Source of the DNA: an uncultured Oscillospiraceae bacterium
GTDB lineage: Bacteria; Bacillota; Clostridia; Oscillospirales; Oscillospiraceae
Assembly: GCA_905236265.1 (NCBI GenBank)
Contig: CAJOOV010000076.1
Coordinates: forward strand, 1-22,931
DNA length: 22,931 nt
Reading direction: 5' to 3'
The stretch's first letter is position 1, and each line of letters begins with the position of its first letter. Shown here one piece after another: positions 6,822-15,209 of this stretch. The translations under genes were made by a program, and so were the position numbers. The notes beneath the pieces were generated by a model that saw only the letters and a list, made by a program, of their open reading frames with translations, was not told where the DNA came from and made no database searches.

Positions 6822-8315
6822 TTACAGGCAGTCGGCGTATGCCTTCAGAGCGCCCTCGCTGCGAATCTTCTTCAGAGCCTCGGCAGCAGCGGCCTCAAAG
6901 CCGGGGATGGCAGTCAGATCCATGCCCCACATACGCTCATCGGTCATGACGGCATGGGTCAGCGTCTCAGCGTCGTCATTGCGGTGGTCATAGTAGAACT
7001 CCAGCACAAAGCGGTCGTCGGAAACCGTGTACTCGTTGCCCTTGGCACGCCTGCACACCAGTCCCTTGTCCGTCAGCTCCTGAATGTCATTGGAGAAGAA
7101 TGCCATGTAGGCGGCAAAGCTGGTGACAAGGCAGCGGGGCAGCTCGCCCTTTTCGGCCACATACTCCTGCAGGCTGGGCAGGTCTCTGGCTCTCCACTTG
7201 GAGGTGGAGTTCAGGGAGATGCTCATCAGCTCGTGGTTCACGAAGGGGTTGTTAAAGCGATCCTGTACGGCGGCGGCAAAGTCGGTCAGGTTCTTCTTGT
7301 CCAGCGGCAAGGTGGGGATGACCTCGTCATAGAGCATCTTGTTCATGAAGCCCAGAACCGTCTCGTCCTGCATACAGTCACGCACAATGTCAAAGCCTGC
7401 CAGATAGGCGCCAAGGACAAAGCCGGTGTGGGCGCCGTTGAGGATGCGAACCTTGCGCTTTTTGTAGGGGGTCACGTCAGGCACCACAGGGCAGTTCAGA
7501 CCGGCGGCCTTGAAGGGCAGCTTCTCCTCCAGCCATGCCGGGCCTTCGATGTTCCAAACGCCGAAGACCTCGCCCACGTCCAGCAGGGGGTCGGCATAGC
7601 CGTGCTCCTGTTCCAGACGGGCAACCTCCTCCGGGTCACGGATGCGGCCGGGGACAATCCGGTCCACCAGCGTGGAGCAGAAGGTGCAGTCCTCATTGAC
7701 GTACTTGCGGAAGTCCTCGCTGAGTCCCCACTGGTCGATGTACTGGTTCACGCAGCGCAGCAGCTCCTTGCCGTTGTTGTCGATCAGCTCGCAGGAGAGG
7801 ATCACCAGTCCGGTGCCGCCTGCGTTGAAGCGCTCCAGCAGAACCTGAGTCAGCTTGCCGGGGAAGGAGCTGGCAGGTCTGTCTGCAAGCTGGCAGGCGG
7901 GGTCGTAGACAATGCCTGCCTCGGTGGTGTTGGACACGATGTATTCCAGATCCTTGGAACGGGCAAGCTCCATCATGGAGTCAAAGTCAGCACTCTCATA
8001 GGGGTTCAGGCAGCGGGAGACGCAGGAGATGACCCGCTTGCGGTCAACCTTCTCGCCGTTCTCCCGGCCTCTGAGGTACAGCGTGTAAAGTCCCTCCTGC
8101 TCGTTAATCAGGGTGGCCAGTCCGGGGGCGATGGGCTGTACCAGAACGCACTTGCCGTTCCAGCCCACACGCTCGTTGGAGACATCGAACCAGTAGTCCA
8201 CGAAGGCTCTCAGGAAGTTGCCCTCGCCAAACTGCATGACCTTCTCCGGTGCGCTCTCCAGAATGTAGCCGTCATAGCCGGACTTCTTCAGTACCTCGTA
8301 ATTTAACTTTTCCAT
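6822..8315 (-). CDS. uxaB: Tagaturonate reductase (altronate oxidoreductase)
   Basis: NAD(H)-dependent reduction of D-tagaturonate to D-altronate. It belongs to the polyol/mannitol dehydrogenase family: the N-terminal nucleotide-binding start FGEGNFLRAF is at residues 29-38, and the family catalytic pattern K-x4-N-x2-H is seen as K288, N293, H296 in KVRILNGAH. At 497 residues it is a normal UxaB length. The start at 8315 is chosen because GGAGGT (8329-8324) lies eight bases upstream; an in-frame ATG at 8336 would place that site inside the gene. It is the first gene of the left block, behind a readable promoter. Fructuronate reductase is the main alternative, disfavoured by the adjacent uxaA. 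Confidence 0.94.
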   Translation of the reverse strand: MEKLNYEVLKKSGYDGYILESAPEKVMQFGEGNFLRAFVDYWFDVSNERVGWNGKCVLVQPIAPGLATLINEQEGLYTLYLRGRENGEKVDRKRVISCVSRCLNPYESADFDSMMELARSKDLEYIVSNTTEAGIVYDPACQLADRPASSFPGKLTQVLLERFNAGGTGLVILSCELIDNNGKELLRCVNQYIDQWGLSEDFRKYVNEDCTFCSTLVDRIVPGRIRDPEEVARLEQEHGYADPLLDVGEVFGVWNIEGPAWLEEKLPFKAAGLNCPVVPDVTPYKKRKVRILNGAHTGFVLGAYLAGFDIVRDCMQDETVLGFMNKMLYDEVIPTLPLDKKNLTDFAAAVQDRFNNPFVNHELMSISLNSTSKWRARDLPSLQEYVAEKGELPRCLVTSFAAYMAFFSNDIQELTDKGLVCRRAKGNEYTVSDDRFVLEFYYDHRNDDAETLTHAVMTDERMWGMDLTAIPGFEAAAAEALKKIRSEGALKAYADCL

Positions 8316-8323
8316 GACAATCG

Positions 8324-8329
8324 ACCTCC
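8324..8329 (-). promoter_or_regulatory. Ribosome binding site deciding the uxaB start
   Basis: GGAGGT on the minus strand, eight bases before the ATG at 8315. It would be within coding sequence if the upstream ATG at 8336 were used. Confidence 0.75.
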
Positions 8330-8356
8330 AATTCATTGCTCATGGTTGATGTGTAC

Positions 8357-8385
8357 ATTATAAACGCCATCTTCATTTCTTCCAA
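8357..8385 (-). promoter_or_regulatory. Promoter of the uxaB operon (sigma-A type)
   Basis: On the minus strand TTGGAA (8385-8380), a 17-base spacer, then a perfect TATAAT (8362-8357). The expected transcript start is near 8350, leaving about 35 bases of leader before uxaB. No other comparable hexamer pair is visible in the gap on this strand. Confidence 0.75.
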
Positions 8386-8393
8386 TGGTGGAT

Positions 8394-8422
8394 ATTGCGG
8401 ATAAACATTGCAAATCTTGCGC
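8394..8422. promoter_or_regulatory. Candidate AraC operator: repeated TTGC half-sites between divergent promoters
   Basis: ATTGCGGAT (8394-8402) and ATTGCAAAT (8407-8415) are direct repeats 13 bases apart, followed by CTTGCGC (8416-8422). They lie between the -35 of the uxaB promoter and the -35 of the divergent regulator promoter, the usual place for AraC-family direct-repeat sites. Binding is inference. Confidence 0.35.
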
Positions 8423-8431
8423 TTTCCCCCG

Positions 8432-8461
8432 TTGACAGAAGCCCCCTGCAAAGGCTATCAT
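8432..8461 (+). promoter_or_regulatory. Promoter of the AraC-family regulator at 8487
   Basis: TTGACA (8432-8437), an 18-base spacer and TATCAT (8456-8461). The start codon is at 8487, so the leader would be short, about 20 bases, containing GAGGTGAGGGAG as ribosome site. Confidence 0.65.
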
Positions 8462-8486
8462 AATGCCTGAAATGAGGTGAGGGAGC

Positions 8487-9347
8487 ATGGCCGGAAATCC
8501 CGGACGATTTGATCCCCGTCAGCAGATGCAGGGCACGGAGTTTGAACTGCAATACAAGCGGGACATTGACCTTGAGCGGGTGGAGCTGCACCACCACGAT
8601 TTTTTTGAGCTGTACTATCTGGTCTCCGGCGACGTGAGCTACACCATTGAGTCCAAGCTCCACCGGGTCATCCCCGGCGACCTGCTGCTCATCAGCCCCC
8701 ACGAGCTGCACCAGCTCCACATCTGTCCCCACCCGGAGGCCTATGAGCGCTTTGTGCTCTGGCTGGATGCCGGGGTGATCTCCCGGCTCTCCACGGCGCA
8801 GACGGATCTCATGGCCTGCTTTGACCCGTCCAGACCGGGACACCGGAACCTGCTGCGCCTTCACCCTGAACAGCGCAGGCGCATCTTCTCCCTGCTGGAG
8901 GAGCTCTACGAGGTTCAGCAGCGGGGCGGCTTTGGGCAGGATGTGATGCCCCACGCCCTCCTCACCCAGCTTCTGGTATCCATCAACCGGTTTCAGGCGC
9001 TCTCCCCCGCCCCGGAGGAGCTGAACGCCTCCAGTGCGCTGGTGGAACAGGTGGTGAACTACATCGGCTCCCACTATGGGGAGGAGCTTTCGCTGGATTT
9101 GCTCTCAGAGCGGTTCTATGTCAGCAAGTACCATCTCAGCCACGCCTTCCAGCGTCAGGTTGGCACCAGCGTACACCGCTATATCCTGAAAAAGCGCCTT
9201 CTCATCGCCAGAGAGCACCTCGCTCTGGGGCAGAAGCCCACGGATGTGTGGAGTCCCTGCGGGTTCGGGGATTACACCGGGTTTTACCGGGCGTTTAAGT
9301 CGGAGTACAGCGTCAGCCCCAGAGAATTTGCCCTCTCCCGCAGGTAA
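8487..9347 (+). CDS. AraC-family transcriptional regulator, divergent from uxaB
   Basis: A 286-residue regulator with an N-terminal cupin-like sensor domain (about residues 20-110, HHHDFFELYYLVSG then PGDLLLISPHELH) and a C-terminal AraC DNA-binding domain (about 185-286) with two helix-turn-helix units: LDLLSERFYVSKYHLSHAF and the second ending CGFGDYTGFYRAFK, then SPREFA. The divergent position and 171-base shared gap suggest it controls uxaB-uxaA and itself in response to a uronate or pathway intermediate; the effector is not readable from sequence. GAGGTGAGGGAG lies just upstream of the ATG. Its 3' end faces the GH4 gene, 14 bases away, with no terminator between. Confidence 0.92.
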   Translation: MAGNPGRFDPRQQMQGTEFELQYKRDIDLERVELHHHDFFELYYLVSGDVSYTIESKLHRVIPGDLLLISPHELHQLHICPHPEAYERFVLWLDAGVISRLSTAQTDLMACFDPSRPGHRNLLRLHPEQRRRIFSLLEELYEVQQRGGFGQDVMPHALLTQLLVSINRFQALSPAPEELNASSALVEQVVNYIGSHYGEELSLDLLSERFYVSKYHLSHAFQRQVGTSVHRYILKKRLLIAREHLALGQKPTDVWSPCGFGDYTGFYRAFKSEYSVSPREFALSRR

Positions 9348-9361
9348 AGGGATGCTTTGCG

Positions 9362-10726
9362 TCAGATGGGGAAATCAGCGTTCCGAACCGCATCACACAT
9401 GCGGTCAAACAGCTCCTCCGACTCCTCCAGCGTAAGGCCGGAGCAGAGCGCCTGATTACGAAAGCTGGCAAGGATTTTATCCCGGCTGCGCTGGGCAATC
9501 CCCTCATCCAGCAGGTCAAGGTTGTCGCTGCACCGGCGCACCAGCGCCAGCGCCCCGGCGGGGAGCGGTCTGGACACGATGGGGTCTGCAAAGCCGTTGG
9601 TAAAGATGCAGTTGGTCTCCACAATGGCGCCCTCCGGAATGCCCGGCATCTGTCCCCGGTTGGGAAGGTTCACGTTGGAGACCACCACCTCCAGCCCCAG
9701 AAGCCCCCGGATGAGGCGCACAAGCTCCTCCCCGGAGGGGGCAAGGGGAATCTCCCGCTCCTCTCTCGCCATCTCCTCGGACTCCTGAATCAGCCGTCTC
9801 TGGTTCTCCTCCCGCCAAGCCACAGTGGTGAGGCCGAAATGCCAGCGGCGCACCGTCTCCGCATCCTTCAGATACCAGCTTCTGTCTACAAACTCCGCCA
9901 GATGCCGGTCACCGGCGGCGGCCAGCGCTCCATAGCGGCGAAACAGATCCATCTTCACCCGGTTGCCATAGGCAAAGGTATCCCATGTCCACTGCTGCGC
10001 ACTTCCATGCTCATAATAGCCGCTCTCAAAATAGCGCTCCATAAAGCCGGGAAGCAGGGCGAGCAGGTCTGTATCCCGGTACCTCGCCTGTGTAATCCAT
10101 GTGAAGTGGTTGATCCCGGAGGCATCGGTATAGATGTCCCGGCGCTGCGCCTGCTGTCCCGTCATTTCCTTCAGCACGCAGCAGAGGAAGTCCTGTGTGT
10201 GGAACACCTCGTGGCAGCAGCCGAAGGCTTTGATGCCGGGGAAGACCCGGTAGAGGGTCTTGACCAGAATGCTCATGGGGTTGGTCAGATTCAGCACCCA
10301 AGCATCGGGACAGCAGCACTGAATCGAACGTGCAAATCCCTCATAGGCGGGAACCGTGCGCAGCGCCCGCAGCACCCCGCCGGGGCCTGCGGTATCCCCC
10401 ACGCTCTGGTAGATGCCGTACTGCTCCGGCAGGTGAACGTCCGTGCGCATTTCCCGGAAGGTACCGGGAAGGATGGAGATGATTACAAAATCCGCACCGG
10501 TGAGCGCCTGTTCCAGACGGTCCGCCACGGTGTAGCGGAAATGCGCCTTCGCCTGGGGCTTTGCGTGTATTCGTTCCGCTATCATGCGGTTGCGCTCTGC
10601 GGCAGGGCGGTCAATGTCGTACAGAGCAACCTCCCCGGACAGCTCTGCGTCCAGCGCCAGATCCTGCATGAACCTCCTCGCCCACGCCTTGGAACCGCCG
10701 CCGATATAGGCGATTTTAATGTTCAC
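9362..10726 (-). CDS. Glycoside hydrolase family 4, alpha-galacturonidase-like
   Basis: GH4 enzymes cleave by an NAD+- and metal-dependent redox-elimination mechanism. The Rossmann nucleotide site is AYIGGGSKAW (residues 6-15). Metal/catalytic positions are visible as CHEV at 171-174 and INHF with H207, and N149 lies in LTNP. The CHEV variant and the surrounding pectin genes fit the LplD-like alpha-galacturonidase branch and argue against phospho-glycosidases. No signal peptide, so it acts in the cytoplasm, probably freeing galacturonate from imported oligomers. The start is GTG at 10726, preceded by AGGGGGG five bases upstream; no in-frame ATG offers a better start. A strong terminator hairpin ends 16 bases before this start. 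Specificity is inferred. Confidence 0.9.
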   Translation of the reverse strand: MNIKIAYIGGGSKAWARRFMQDLALDAELSGEVALYDIDRPAAERNRMIAERIHAKPQAKAHFRYTVADRLEQALTGADFVIISILPGTFREMRTDVHLPEQYGIYQSVGDTAGPGGVLRALRTVPAYEGFARSIQCCCPDAWVLNLTNPMSILVKTLYRVFPGIKAFGCCHEVFHTQDFLCCVLKEMTGQQAQRRDIYTDASGINHFTWITQARYRDTDLLALLPGFMERYFESGYYEHGSAQQWTWDTFAYGNRVKMDLFRRYGALAAAGDRHLAEFVDRSWYLKDAETVRRWHFGLTTVAWREENQRRLIQESEEMAREEREIPLAPSGEELVRLIRGLLGLEVVVSNVNLPNRGQMPGIPEGAIVETNCIFTNGFADPIVSRPLPAGALALVRRCSDNLDLLDEGIAQRSRDKILASFRNQALCSGLTLEESEELFDRMCDAVRNADFPI

Positions 10727-10742
10727 AGTATCCCCCCTGACG

Positions 10743-10776
10743 AAAAAAACGGAGGCACGCAGCGTACCTCCGTTTT
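10743..10776 (-). terminator. Intrinsic terminator after the esterase gene, just before GH4
   Basis: On the minus transcript the stem ACGGAGG-U-ACG pairs with CGU-G-CCUCCGU (plus-strand 10749-10773) through a single U-G wobble, with a three-base loop, and is followed by seven U (10749-10743). An A-run before the stem makes it partly bidirectional, but on the plus strand the wobble becomes a C-A mismatch, so the minus direction is favoured. It lies 2 bases after the esterase stop and 16 bases before the GH4 GTG. Confidence 0.85.
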
Positions 10777-10777
10777 C

Positions 10778-11557
10778 TCACGGTGTATAGTCAAATCTCC
10801 GGTTCAGCCATGCCTTGCACAGCCCGACCCACGCCCGGCAGAATGGCTCCGGCGTCTCCACCTCCTGGGTGCAGGTGGAGATGCCATGCACACCTGTTTC
10901 AAAAAGATGGTACTCAAAAGGAACGTGATGCCGTCTCAGCTCTACTGCCAGCAGCAGGCTGTTCTCCGGCGGCACGCTTTCATCCTGTCCCCCGTGCCAG
11001 AGAAAGACCGGGGGGAAATCAGCGGTAATCTGATCCGGCAGGTGCAGCTTGTCCCGCAGCGCCTCATCGCCGCCGGTGACCCACCCCACGGATTCCTGAT
11101 GGGAGAACTCCTTCATGCTGATCACCGGATAACACAGCACCAGCGCATCCGGTCTGCAGCCCTCCGGCAGGCCGATCTCCCCATCGTTCCAAAAGGCACC
11201 CAGACTTGCCGCCAGATGACCTCCTGCAGAGAAGCCCAGCACTGCGATGCTGTCCGGATCAACGTGCCACGACACGCTGTTTTGCCGGATGCGGCGCACC
11301 GCCTCCGCCAGCTCCCGCAGGGGGCGGAGATTCGCCGCCTGCTCTGCGCAGGAGTAGTCCATCAGGAAAACCTGATAGCCCATGGAGAGAAACTCCAGCG
11401 CCACAGCGTCCTGCTCTCTGGGGGAGCGCCAGCGGTAGCAGCCCCCGGCGCAGATCACCAATGCCGGGCGGATCTTGTGTGCTTTCAGGGTTTCATAGTC
11501 CTCCTGAAGCCAGCCCCGCACCTGAGCGGTGAGGGCTGGGAAGCTGATGGGTCTCAC
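10778..11557 (-). CDS. Alpha/beta-hydrolase esterase, probable pectin/xylan acetylesterase type
   Basis: A 259-residue serine hydrolase. The nucleophile elbow is GFSAGG with S110, the acid is D192 (HGGQDESVP) and the base H224 (TGVHGIS); an oxyanion-type CAGGCY stretch is at residues 36-41. The fold resembles the short carboxylesterase and BD-FAE/acetyl-xylan-esterase-like families, often found with pectin and xylan enzymes. Removal of acetyl groups from imported pectin oligomers would be a fitting task but the substrate is inferred. No signal peptide, so cytoplasmic. The start is a GTG overlapping the kduD stop (GTGA), with no strong ribosome site, indicating translational coupling to kduD. 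It is followed at once by a terminator hairpin. Confidence 0.85.
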   Translation of the reverse strand: MRPISFPALTAQVRGWLQEDYETLKAHKIRPALVICAGGCYRWRSPREQDAVALEFLSMGYQVFLMDYSCAEQAANLRPLRELAEAVRRIRQNSVSWHVDPDSIAVLGFSAGGHLAASLGAFWNDGEIGLPEGCRPDALVLCYPVISMKEFSHQESVGWVTGGDEALRDKLHLPDQITADFPPVFLWHGGQDESVPPENSLLLAVELRRHHVPFEYHLFETGVHGISTCTQEVETPEPFCRAWVGLCKAWLNRRFDYTP

Positions 11558-12351
11558 GGCTGCTTGCCGATATAGGCCAGAATGCCGCCGTCCACATAGA
11601 GGATGTGGCCGTTGACGAAGTTGGAGGCATCAGAGGCGAGGAACACTGCGGGCCCCATGAGATCCTCCGGCGTGCCCCAGCGGGCGGCGGGCGTCTTGGC
11701 GACGATGAACTGGTCAAAGGGATGGCGGCTGCCGTCCGCCTGACGCTCCCGGAGCGGTGCGGTCTGGGGCGTGGCAATATAGCCGGGGCCGATGCCGTTG
11801 CACTGGATATTGTGCTCGCCGTACTCAGAGCAGATATTCTTGGTGAGCATTTTCAGTCCGCCCTTGGCGGCGGCGTAGGCGGAGACCGTCTCCCTGCCCA
11901 GCTCGCTCATCATGGAGCAGATGTTGATGATCTTGCCGTGTCCCTTGGCGATCATGCCGGGGATGACGGCCTTGGAGACGATAAAGGGGGCGTTCAGGTC
12001 GATGTCCACCACCTGACGGAAGTCCTCCACGCTCATCTCCGTCATGGGGATGCGCTTGATAATACCGGCGTTGTTCACCAGAATGTCAATCACACCCACC
12101 TCAGCCTCAATCTTCGCCACCAGCTCCTTTACCTGAGCCTCGTCGGTGACGTCGGCGATATAGCCGTGGGCATCAATACCCTTGGCGGCATAGTTTTTCA
12201 GCGCCTCGTCCAGATTCTTCTGGCTGCGGCAGTTAAAGGCGATCTTTGCCCCGGCGGCGGCCAGCGCCTCGGCAATGGCAAAGCCGATGCCATAGGCAGC
12301 GCCTGTGACCAGCGCCACCTTCCCGTCCAGACGGAAGGAATTCATATCCAT
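11554..12351 (-). CDS. kduD: 2-dehydro-3-deoxy-D-gluconate 5-dehydrogenase (SDR family)
   Basis: Short-chain dehydrogenase reducing 3-deoxy-D-glycero-2,5-hexodiulosonate to KDG with NAD(P)H. Of 265 residues, the nucleotide motif TGAAYGIG is at 16-23, NNAG at 93-96, and the catalytic Ser-Tyr-x3-Lys set is S146, Y159, K163. Sequence alone would also allow gluconate 5-dehydrogenase, a close relative; the adjacent kduI makes KduD the better call. AAGGAGA precedes the ATG. It lies 12 bases after kduI and overlaps the esterase start by 4 bases. Confidence 0.92.
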   Translation of the reverse strand: MDMNSFRLDGKVALVTGAAYGIGFAIAEALAAAGAKIAFNCRSQKNLDEALKNYAAKGIDAHGYIADVTDEAQVKELVAKIEAEVGVIDILVNNAGIIKRIPMTEMSVEDFRQVVDIDLNAPFIVSKAVIPGMIAKGHGKIINICSMMSELGRETVSAYAAAKGGLKMLTKNICSEYGEHNIQCNGIGPGYIATPQTAPLRERQADGSRHPFDQFIVAKTPAARWGTPEDLMGPAVFLASDASNFVNGHILYVDGGILAYIGKQP

Positions 12352-12363
12352 ATCAGTGTCTCC

Positions 12364-13206
12364 TTATCTCAGTTCGTTGGGCTTCAGATTGTCCATGTCG
12401 TCAAATGCCTGATTCTCGCCGCCCATGGCCCAGATGAAGGTGTAGTTGCTGGTGCCGCAGCCGCTGTGGATGCTCCAGGAGGGGGAGATAACGGCATCGA
12501 AGTTCTGCATGACCAGATGGCGGGTCTCCTTGGGCTGTCCCATCAGGTGGATCACCGCCTGATCCTCAGGAATCTCAAAGTAGGTATAGACCTCCATACG
12601 GCGCTCGTGGGTATGGCTGGGCATGGTGTTCCACACGCTGCCGGGGGAGAGCTGGGTCAGACCCATGGAGAGCTGGCAGGTCTCCAGCACGTCAGGGTGG
12701 ATGAACTGGTTGATAACCCGCTTGTTGGCAAGGCTGTCCTCGCCGCAGGGGCGGTGGTTTGCCTTCTCCATGGTCAGCAGTGTGGTCTTGCACTCCTTGT
12801 GGGCGGGAGTGGAGGCGAGGAAGAACTTTGCGGGGCAGGCGGGGTCTGCGCTGGCGAAGTACACTTCCTTCACGCCCTTGGACAGGTACAGGCAGTCCTC
12901 ATAGCCCATATCGTAGCACTCGCCGTCGGCAATGATGCAGCCCTTGCCGCCCAGATTGAACACGCCTGCCTCCCGGCGCTCCAGAAAGTATTTTGTGCCG
13001 AAGTTCGCCCAGATGTCGATGCCCTTATCAATGGACACCTTCTCCGAAACCGGCATAATGCCCAGCACCACCATACGGTCTACATGGGAATAGGTTGCCT
13101 TCACGGTGTCGGCAACGTAGAGATCCGTGATTAAGAACTCACGGCGCAGCTCGTCCGTGGTATAGCGCTTCACGTCATTGGGGCTTGCAGAATAACGAAT
13201 ATCCAT
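12364..13206 (-). CDS. kduI: 5-keto-4-deoxyuronate isomerase
   Basis: Isomerises 5-keto-4-deoxyuronate, the product of unsaturated galacturonate, to 3-deoxy-hexodiulosonate. It is a cupin-fold zinc enzyme of 280 residues, the family length. The zinc ligands are readable as H198, H200 and E205 in SHTHERRMEV, with H247 in WSIHSGC, in register with the known Escherichia coli enzyme. GAAGGAG precedes the ATG. It follows the ATPase gene after 18 bases and is followed by kduD. Its presence shows that unsaturated uronides, from lyase-cut pectin, reach this cell. Confidence 0.96.
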   Translation of the reverse strand: MDIRYSASPNDVKRYTTDELRREFLITDLYVADTVKATYSHVDRMVVLGIMPVSEKVSIDKGIDIWANFGTKYFLERREAGVFNLGGKGCIIADGECYDMGYEDCLYLSKGVKEVYFASADPACPAKFFLASTPAHKECKTTLLTMEKANHRPCGEDSLANKRVINQFIHPDVLETCQLSMGLTQLSPGSVWNTMPSHTHERRMEVYTYFEIPEDQAVIHLMGQPKETRHLVMQNFDAVISPSWSIHSGCGTSNYTFIWAMGGENQAFDDMDNLKPNELR

Positions 13207-13224
13207 GGTATTTTCTCCTTCGTA

Positions 13225-14304
<1,080 letters not shown>

Positions 14305-14361
14305 TTTGCTGCCTCCTCACACAGGTGGATCCCCAGTTTCATTTTGTTCTGGTGGACGGTA

Positions 14362-14390
14362 TGGACAAATGTGGATTTGTTTGCTATGAT
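14362..14390 (+). promoter_or_regulatory. Promoter of the AraC-family regulator at 14430
   Basis: TGGACA (14362-14367), a 17-base spacer and TATGAT (14385-14390), with TGC immediately before it giving an extended -10. The expected start is near 14397, leaving about 33 bases of leader with GGTAGGAA as ribosome site. Confidence 0.7.
14365..14380. promoter_or_regulatory. Perfect palindrome ACAAAT-GTGG-ATTTGT overlapping the regulator promoter
   Basis: Six-base arms with a 4-base centre. It covers the end of the -35 and most of the spacer of the plus-strand promoter, a position where a bound dimer would block RNA polymerase. TGGA also recurs at 14353, 14362 and 14372 at roughly helical spacing. 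Operator function is inference. Confidence 0.4.
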
Positions 14391-14417
14391 TATGTTTACT
14401 TGCAATACCTATAAAAG
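14389..14417 (-). promoter_or_regulatory. Weak candidate promoter for the ATPase-kduI-kduD block
   Basis: CATAAT (14394-14389 on the minus strand) is a fair -10 and would overlap the divergent regulator -10, but the -35 at 17 bases is poor (CTTTTA). A promoter is expected in this 125-base gap because the block begins here; this is the best I can see, and it may need an activator. Confidence 0.25.
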
Positions 14418-14429
14418 GGTGGTAGGAAC

Positions 14430-15209
14430 ATGAATGAGATTCTCTATGTCGGCAAGCACGCCGTCACCTATTCCGTCAATTGGCACGCACATGAGACGTG
14501 GGAATTAATCTACTGTACCAGCGGCCACGGAACGCTGATTTTCCGGGATCGGGAGCTGCACTATCGGGCAGACACAATTGCAATTATTCCGCCGAATACG
14601 CCCCACTGCAACGTGGATTCTGATGGTTTTACCAACATCCACATGAATCTTTCTGACTGCGTGCTGACCTTCCGGGAGCCGGTTGTCCTTCCGGCGGAGC
14701 CCCGTGAGGTATTGCACGGATTATTCACCGCTTCCTTCTATTACTATTCCAGAAGCGAGGCGGAGCGCTCCATGCTGCTGCCCCTTTACGGACAGCTGAT
14801 TATCAGCACCCTGTCCCTGCTGCAGCCGGAGCATCTCCACAGCGAGCTGGTTCAGCGCATTGAAAACCAAATCCTCCATAACTATCCGGACCCGGATTTC
14901 AACCTCAACGCCTACCTCCAGACCCTTCCCTTCAGCTTTGCCTACCTCAAGCGCATGTTTAAGCAGGAGGTGGGGCTTACGCCTCTGCAGTTTCTCACGG
15001 AAAAGCGTCTGGAAAACGCTGCCGGAAACCTCTCCGCCTTTTCGGAGGGCGTCAGCATCTCTGAGATCGCACGGATGAGCGGGTTCAATGAGCCGCTCTA
15101 TTTCTCCCGGCTGTTTAAGAAGAAGTACGGCGTATCCCCCCGGAACTACAGGCCGGAAAAGGGTTCCGAGCCTGTCTCCAACGCCGACGAGATGAAAATC
15201 ATGCTCTGA
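14430..15209 (+). CDS. AraC-family transcriptional regulator, divergent from the ATPase-kdu block
   Basis: A 259-residue regulator: N-terminal cupin-like sensor (WHAHETWELIYCTSG at about 18-32, then IIPPNTPHC) and C-terminal AraC DNA-binding domain (about 160-245), the first helix-turn-helix near LQTLPFSFAYLKRMFKQ and the second ISEIARMSGFNEPLYFSRLFK followed by SPRNYRP. It diverges from the ATPase-kduI-kduD block across a 125-base gap, so it probably controls that block and possibly the importer. The ligand is unknown. Its last 11 bases overlap the 3' end of the GH105 gene on the other strand. Confidence 0.92.
   Translation: MNEILYVGKHAVTYSVNWHAHETWELIYCTSGHGTLIFRDRELHYRADTIAIIPPNTPHCNVDSDGFTNIHMNLSDCVLTFREPVVLPAEPREVLHGLFTASFYYYSRSEAERSMLLPLYGQLIISTLSLLQPEHLHSELVQRIENQILHNYPDPDFNLNAYLQTLPFSFAYLKRMFKQEVGLTPLQFLTEKRLENAAGNLSAFSEGVSISEIARMSGFNEPLYFSRLFKKKYGVSPRNYRPEKGSEPVSNADEMKIML

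Noticed and set aside
5317..8306. Long plus-strand open frames antisense to uxaA and uxaB
   Set aside because: They mirror the codon structure of the true minus-strand genes in a GC-rich genome, have no ribosome sites, and give low-complexity protein with no recognisable family.
9839..13134. Long plus-strand open frames antisense to GH4, esterase, kduD and kduI
   Set aside because: Antisense shadows: the minus-strand frames hold intact catalytic motifs and proper starts.
14371..14384. Shared operator between the two divergent gaps (GTGGAT near 14371 and near 8388)
   Set aside because: Only six bases match and the flanks differ; chance cannot be excluded.
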